Assembly: GCA_963576565.1 (NCBI GenBank)
Contig: OY755046.1
Span: forward strand, 46,308,786 to 46,372,785
Length of the DNA: 64,000 nucleotides
Source: Aspidapion aeneum
Lineage: Eukaryota; Arthropoda; Insecta; Coleoptera; Brentidae
Reading direction: 5' to 3'
Shown here: in pieces, positions 60,401 through 64,000 of the stretch
How the letters are laid out: each line of letters begins with the position of its first letter
How positions within the stretch are numbered: the first letter of the stretch is position 1
Notes under the pieces: generated by a model
What the model saw: only the letters and a program-made list of their open reading frames with translations
The model's database searches: none
What the model was told of the DNA's origin: nothing
Made by a program: the position numbers and the translations under genes

Positions 60401-62711
60401 TTTCGGTCGGCAAAGGTGCAGAAACCGGTTGCATATGATTATTATCTAAATAATCTTGTAAAACAGAGCTGTAGGCAGCATAAAAATCAGGGTTTTGTAG
60501 CAATTTCTTCTCAAGGGAGAAAAAACGACGTACGGCAATGGATCGAGTGTCGCCAAAATCTGGAGCAGTAACTTTAAATGGTAAAGATACAATATATCTC
60601 CCCTCCTCATTTTTTGAGGTAGTTTTCAAAAAATAATTTTCGCAAAACTCATCTTCGGGGTCAATGGCCTTGACATTAGGTATGTCATCTATTTGCCAAA
60701 ATCGTTGTAGATTTTTATCTAAATTGACAAAAGAATCGTTCATTGACGTAGTAAAAAATGTTTTAATTTGATTTGTAGTTGAAGGTGAAAGTGAAAGATT
60801 GCCCATTATTCCCCAACCAAAAATAGTATTAATGCAGACGGGGTTGTTGGGTCCCGTAGACAAACGACCATCTAGCAAAATGTAAGGGTACACATCGCCG
60901 CCCAACAATAAATCAATTTTATCGCTTTTATTAAAGCCTGGGTCAGCTAGTTCTAAGTTGGCGAGAAAAGGAAAACTTTTAATCGAAAATGAGGAATGAG
61001 GTAAATCACTACAAATTTTATCGAGTATTATCGCATCAAAATTAAAAACAAAATTATTATCACGCAAAGAGGATATATTGCAATTAATTCCAGATTTTGC
61101 CGAAGTTGTCATTCGATCTAAGCTTTGTAGAGTCATGGCGATATTAAATTTAGGAAGGCCCAAACTATCAGCACATGACTTAGATATAAATGAAGATTGA
61201 GCACCAGAGTCACAGATGGCGCGCACTGTGTGCCAATTTTGAAAAACATCCTGTATCCGTATTAAAGCGGTACAGAGAAGTACTTCGCGATCATTTAAAG
61301 ACATACCAGTAACAATGGTGTTAGTGGTTCTATTAAATTCGGTAGCCACGGGGCTCCTCGGGGTTTGCACTGCAGAAGTAGAGGGGCTACTCGCAGAACT
61401 AGGTGTAGAATTAATAGGAAAAAAATGTAAGAGACTGTGATGAAATTGGCCACAATGTAAACATCTTTTTTCTGATTTGCATTGCTGGGGTAAATTATGC
61501 TTTGAGGCCAAACAGTTGACACACGCTTTATGTTGTTTAACAATCTCAAAACGTTGCTGGGGAGTTTTCGCCAAAAAATTAGGACATCTGTATATTATAT
61601 GATCGCCACTTTTACAGAGAAAACAAAAATTTTGAGGGTTTGGAGTATTATTTAAGCCACTTTGGCCATTTGGAGACTGGGAGGCATTTTTGGAGGCTCT
61701 CTGAGTATTAGCAAACAAAGCAGATCGATTTTGAAACTTTGCTTGATTTTTCTGACTTGCAATTGACAAATCTTTATTTTTTAAGTAATCTTGAGTTTGT
61801 TGTATTTGTTCCAACGCAATGCAATGGCTAGAAACAAAAGCACGAATTTTATCATAAGAGGGGATCTCATTGGAGCAATAATTTTGCTCAAATGCCTTGC
61901 GCGTGGTTGGGTCCAACCTATCCAAGAGCATTTGTGCCATAATATAATCCCAAAACTCCGTTTTAAAACCCATGACTTTTAAAGCACTTAAGTTTTTCGA
62001 AAAACAATCAAGCAAATTCCTCAAATTCGTAGCATTCTCTCTAGTAAGAGGAGAGAAGCCTTCAATTGCCTTCCAGTGAAGGTAAGCTTGTAATCGTTTA
62101 TTTGTATACCTATCCACCAAGGTGTGGTAGGCATTTAAATAATTTTCAGCAAGGATAGGAATGTCAGAAACGACATCCAGGGCAGGGCCCTTTAAATTAG
62201 AAAAAAGCAAATTGAATTTTTCAAAGTTTCCCAGCGACCTATTATTGTGCACGGTAGCATTAAAGGCTTGCAAAAAGGTTGGAAACTCCTTAAATTCCCC
62301 TTGAAAAAGAGGTATTTTTATCCTAGGCAGTAAACCATGCTGGTCTGTGGAGGCACAGGGACTGCCCATGGGATTTATCGTACTGCTCAAAAGCCCTCCA
62401 TCTTCAAAGGGTAGTTCGAAAAGTTCGTAAAATATAGTGGAAATCTCGTCACAGCGTTTGCAAAAGTCCATAGCCACTTTGTTTTCTACTACTAAGCGAT
62501 CCTCATCAGAGGCTACCAACGTCAACAAAGTATTATGGTGCTTTTCAAAATCTTTTTTGATTTTTGACAATGTCCGAAATTTGACTTTAAAGCCGCTGTG
62601 ATAGGCAGGGTCATTTTTTGCGAGGGTCGCGGATTCAATGATCAAATTTAGCTGTGAAATCGCACTATAGCGCAAGGCTTTAGCCTTTAAAATTTTATCC
62701 GAACTAGACAT
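57420..62711 (-). CDS. BEL/Pao gag-pol polyprotein, 1763 aa, intact
   Basis: One uninterrupted ORF starts at ATG 62711 and encodes all enzymes needed to copy and integrate the element. Residues 1-340 are gag-like. CCHC zinc knuckles lie at 363-376 (CFLCKSGDHIIYRC) and 397-411, with a third Cys/His cluster at 417-429. The aspartic protease active site is CDSGAQSS at 500-507. Reverse transcriptase has RVVFDAS (793-799) and the catalytic FVDD (914-917). RNase H shows FCDSSERAYCAV (1090-1101), LPRLELLGA (1133-1141) and FTDST (1167-1171). The integrase HHCC finger lies at about 1408-1446 (RSNLHCG, CHTC), and its DDE core has Asp in GIDFCGP (about 1477), Asp in SSDCGTNF (about 1544) and Glu in GGIWES (about 1587). 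Order protease-RT-RNaseH-integrase and length are typical of BEL/Pao. No envelope-like ORF follows. The ORF stops shortly before the polypurine tract. Confidence 0.96.
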   Translation of the reverse strand: MSSSDKILKAKALRYSAISQLNLIIESATLAKNDPAYHSGFKVKFRTLSKIKKDFEKHHNTLLTLVASDEDRLVVENKVAMDFCKRCDEISTIFYELFELPFEDGGLLSSTINPMGSPCASTDQHGLLPRIKIPLFQGEFKEFPTFLQAFNATVHNNRSLGNFEKFNLLFSNLKGPALDVVSDIPILAENYLNAYHTLVDRYTNKRLQAYLHWKAIEGFSPLTRENATNLRNLLDCFSKNLSALKVMGFKTEFWDYIMAQMLLDRLDPTTRKAFEQNYCSNEIPSYDKIRAFVSSHCIALEQIQQTQDYLKNKDLSIASQKNQAKFQNRSALFANTQRASKNASQSPNGQSGLNNTPNPQNFCFLCKSGDHIIYRCPNFLAKTPQQRFEIVKQHKACVNCLASKHNLPQQCKSEKRCLHCGQFHHSLLHFFPINSTPSSASSPSTSAVQTPRSPVATEFNRTTNTIVTGMSLNDREVLLCTALIRIQDVFQNWHTVRAICDSGAQSSFISKSCADSLGLPKFNIAMTLQSLDRMTTSAKSGINCNISSLRDNNFVFNFDAIILDKICSDLPHSSFSIKSFPFLANLELADPGFNKSDKIDLLLGGDVYPYILLDGRLSTGPNNPVCINTIFGWGIMGNLSLSPSTTNQIKTFFTTSMNDSFVNLDKNLQRFWQIDDIPNVKAIDPEDEFCENYFLKTTSKNEEGRYIVSLPFKVTAPDFGDTRSIAVRRFFSLEKKLLQNPDFYAAYSSVLQDYLDNNHMQPVSAPLPTEISNHFYIAHHAVFKKDSTSTPLRVVFDASMHAPGKISLNNAVYTGPPLQRDLQKILLLYRLHKFCFCCDIRQMYRMILVDPSQTNFQRIVWRFDPNQPIQDFEINRVLFGVSCSPFLAIRTLLQLAREHEDLPLASKIIEEAVFVDDVISGSDDFFKATEMKNQLIELLSRGGFELRKWASNCPELLSDLPESHISMKALSLDLDAENSTLKILGLNWNPHTDEFFYTFDCSLQTCTKRTILSNLARIYDPLSFLAPIVLILKLIVQYCWAEDLNWDDPVSPEIGFKWEKFKNELKFLHSVKIPRQIILPNASQIQLVGFCDSSERAYCAVAYIRIFYSDGNIKVFFVCSKSRVAPLRRKLTLPRLELLGAVLLAKLMDFLLETFSEKIKFDKILAFTDSTVTLSWIQGSPHKFKTFVSNRTAYIQGRISPEFWHYVPTEQNPADCGTREMYPSDLQRFYFWLEGPSFLNQPTNTWDFMTVTYDGNAVLEEQRKNIFNVFTCEQTVEYYVNNLFEKYSSLFKIKRIVAYFLRGLQKFKNPSYNFATDYLTNQDYYKSLLFISKCVQSFSFQKEIELLKDKKQLPKAFQKLCPFLHNESYDLLRVGGRLCHSNLSYDKKFPILLPSSAKFTELLILDLHRSNLHCGIQTTTFLLMQNFWVLSAKKVVRKVLSSCHTCWKTKPNSLQPPMGNLPKFRVSEAKVFENVGIDFCGPFTITLGRTRGAKTMKAYVCLFICCAVKAVHLELVSDMTSEAFLAALRRFIARRGLCSKISSDCGTNFVASEKYLRQIFSDCVKGEGIVWSFNPPAAPHMGGIWESNIKSLKTHLHRVVGNQILTYEELNTVLTQVEAIMNSRPLCALSTDPTDLAVLTPNNFLNLRPPGTIPDPNYCDIALNRLSRWQLLQRMHRDFWIRWHREYLHTLQQRAKWHQPLASIDIGTMVLIKDENSTPLDWPLGRIEDLIKGSDNIPRVAIVKTTKGTYKRPLVKLCALPTN

Positions 62712-63821
62712 GATTTAAAAAAAAATCCAAAAAATAATTGACAAAAATTAGGTAAACTGAAAAAAAAATCAAAATTTGGACACCCTGTATAAATATTAAT
62801 GTCCTACGTTTAATTACAATAATCAAACTATAAGCGCACAAAAGTAAAGAAAATACCCGATGCAAACTAATGATAACAAAAAACTTGTGTATAAGTTTTT
62901 TTATCTTCGCCTCGCGAATTCAAATAAGTAGGTACCTATGTATTAAATTTAAAAATAAATACCTACAAATCAAAAGCATTTAATTTGGTAAAACTATTTA
63001 TCTGCCTTTACACGAAAACAAATTCTCAAGTTAAGAATTAAATTTCCTTCAAAATTTATTATGCACGCAAAAAATGGATACAATCATAGCCATTTGCAGA
63101 CAGATATTATAATAGTAAATTAGAAATAGATATATTCATAGCAATTTTTACGCAAAAACGAATATAGTAAAGCATCCGCAATCGGATATAGTCATAGCAA
63201 TTTGCAATAAGCAAAAATGAATATGGCAATTTGGAGATTTTTTTTCGAGCAAATTGGATATAATTATAGCAATCCACAAATGTGAAGGCACAACGGCTAA
63301 AATAATAGCACTTTGCAGACACTATTTTAAACTATTTCCAGTGACAAACAAAAAAAACACCCAAATACCATACGGTTTTTTTTTTTTTACAAAAAAGAAA
63401 CGAAAAAACTTGATTTATTCGAAACAAAAAAAAGCATAGTAGTTTACAGATTTTATCTGTGTTTGGTTTTTCGCATGAAAAGGTTAAATTTATTGGTAAA
63501 AATATTTAATTTTTACACAAAAAAAATCGCAAAATGTATTTTAGAAACCTAGGGGTTTTCTAAAGTAGGCATGTAAGAAAAACAAGGGTTTTTCTTGCAT
63601 TTGTTTTTACACAAAAAAAAATCGCAAAATGTATTTTAGAAACCTAGGGGTTTTCTAAAGTAGGCATGTAAGAAAAACAAGGGTTTTTCTTGCATTTAAA
63701 ACCAGTAAAAAAGGCATTTAGGAAAAACAAGGGTTTTTCTTGCATTTGAAACCAGTAAAAAAAACTAACCTAAAAAGGCAAAAAAACGATTCCAGAAATC
63801 CGGGTCGCTAAGGATCAAAAA
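62712..63821 (-). other. BEL/Pao 5' leader
   Basis: About 1.1 kb between the 5' LTR and the ORF has no long frame. From about 63070 to 63290 an imperfect ~60-bp motif with GGATATArTCATAGCAATTTGC recurs. A primer binding site should sit next to the LTR, but the adjoining bases (minus strand TTTTTGATCCTTAGCGACCC) do not begin with the usual TGG, so none is assigned. Confidence 0.7.
63511..63768. repeat. Tandem repeats in the BEL leader
   Basis: A ~94-bp unit beginning TTTTACACAAAAAA and containing CCTAGGGGTTTTCTAAAGTA occurs twice (from 63511 and 63605). Its end, AAAAACAAGGGTTTTTCTTG, is then repeated once more at a ~48-bp spacing with AAACCAGTAAAAAA. Confidence 0.88.
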
Positions 63822-64000
63822 TGGGGCTCCCTGGTGGTCCAGATAGGAGAGTTGTCTGGAATTTAACGGTGTCAGATGTGGACTGTAATTTTAAGGGAAT
63901 AAGGTCATAGGCTAAGCTGGTACAAGGGATTCTGAAATGGTCTAGTTTACCTTCTAGGTTAGTGTAGCAATAAACAAATGTATGTAAGGTAAAAATAATG
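63822..64000 (-). repeat. 5' LTR of the BEL/Pao element, partial
   Basis: The first 179 bases of the right-hand LTR are visible and are identical to 56667-56845. The remaining ~530 bp lie beyond the window. Confidence 0.95.

Larger units (their letters stand above)
56667..64000 (-). mobile_element. BEL/Pao LTR retrotransposon (truncated by the window edge)
   Basis: The left copy of the LTR is 56667-57377 (3' LTR on the minus strand). The right copy begins at 63822 and leaves the window. The internal region holds a polypurine tract, one gag-pol ORF and a ~1.1-kb leader. The predicted total length is about 7.87 kb if the right LTR is also 711 bp. All 179 comparable LTR bases are identical. Confidence 0.95.

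Noticed and set aside
57532..61982. Plus-strand frames of 60-134 codons under the BEL ORF
   Set aside because: They are antisense shadows of the gag-pol ORF with no domains of their own.
63801..63821. Primer binding site next to the BEL 5' LTR
   Set aside because: The sequence lacks a TGG start and I cannot match it to a tRNA 3' end with confidence.

Overview
This is eukaryotic, AT-rich, repeat-dense DNA, almost certainly from an arthropod and most likely an insect. It holds a BEL/Pao LTR retrotransposon (an animal-only group), many RTE-like and R1/CR1-like LINE remnants, a Penelope-like element, mariner/Tc1 remains and many short inverted-repeat elements. I saw no intact host gene, tRNA, rRNA, operon or CRISPR array. 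Nearly every part I can interpret is a mobile element or its debris, so this is best read as intergenic or heterochromatin-like sequence. Species assignment (for example a large-genome beetle) would be a guess.

Layout. 1-3.8 kb: an old CR1/Jockey-like RT fragment and a 324-bp tandem duplication. 3.8-7.8 kb: a ~4.0-kb terminal-inverted-repeat element with a TTA target duplication, carrying a ~180-bp repeat array and interrupted by one copy of a hairpin-ended, microsatellite-bearing element. 7.9-8.3 kb: Tc1-like transposase debris. 9.4-11.7 kb: a second copy of the hairpin element, whose CAGA array has grown to ~1.78 kb with CAGG and CAGC blocks. 12.7-14.9 kb: a Penelope-like element split by an internally deleted mariner. 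15-23 kb: LINE remnants, a 57-bp MITE and a palindromic MITE splitting a LINE. 25-30 kb: foldback and hAT-type non-autonomous elements. 30.4-34.2 kb: a full-length RTE inserted in opposite orientation into an older RTE, with a 10-bp target duplication. 34.3-35.1 kb: an R1-like fragment split by a TA-flanked MITE. 37 kb: two further MITE-like inverted repeats. 40.7-41.2 kb: a palindromic element containing an RTE fragment. 43-48 kb: more LINE remnants and a 75-bp MITE. 48.9-50.6 kb: two palindromes bracketing a minisatellite. 51.2-51.9 kb: a third hairpin element. 53-56 kb: LINE debris. 56.7-64 kb: a BEL/Pao element on the minus strand, with one uninterrupted 1763-codon gag-pol ORF; its 5' LTR runs off the window.

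The BEL element is the only convincing intact protein gene. It encodes nucleocapsid zinc knuckles, aspartic protease, reverse transcriptase, RNase H and integrase in the canonical order. The visible LTR portions are identical over 179 bp, so it is recent. The other coding remnants carry stops, frameshifts or truncations. Nested insertions with readable target duplications allow a partial relative chronology. I did not find a convincing new biological system. The most unusual features are the transposon-seeded CAGA/CAGG/CAGC array, the 57- and 75-bp MITE family with 8-bp target duplications, and an interlocked inverted repeat at 26.8-27.6 kb.
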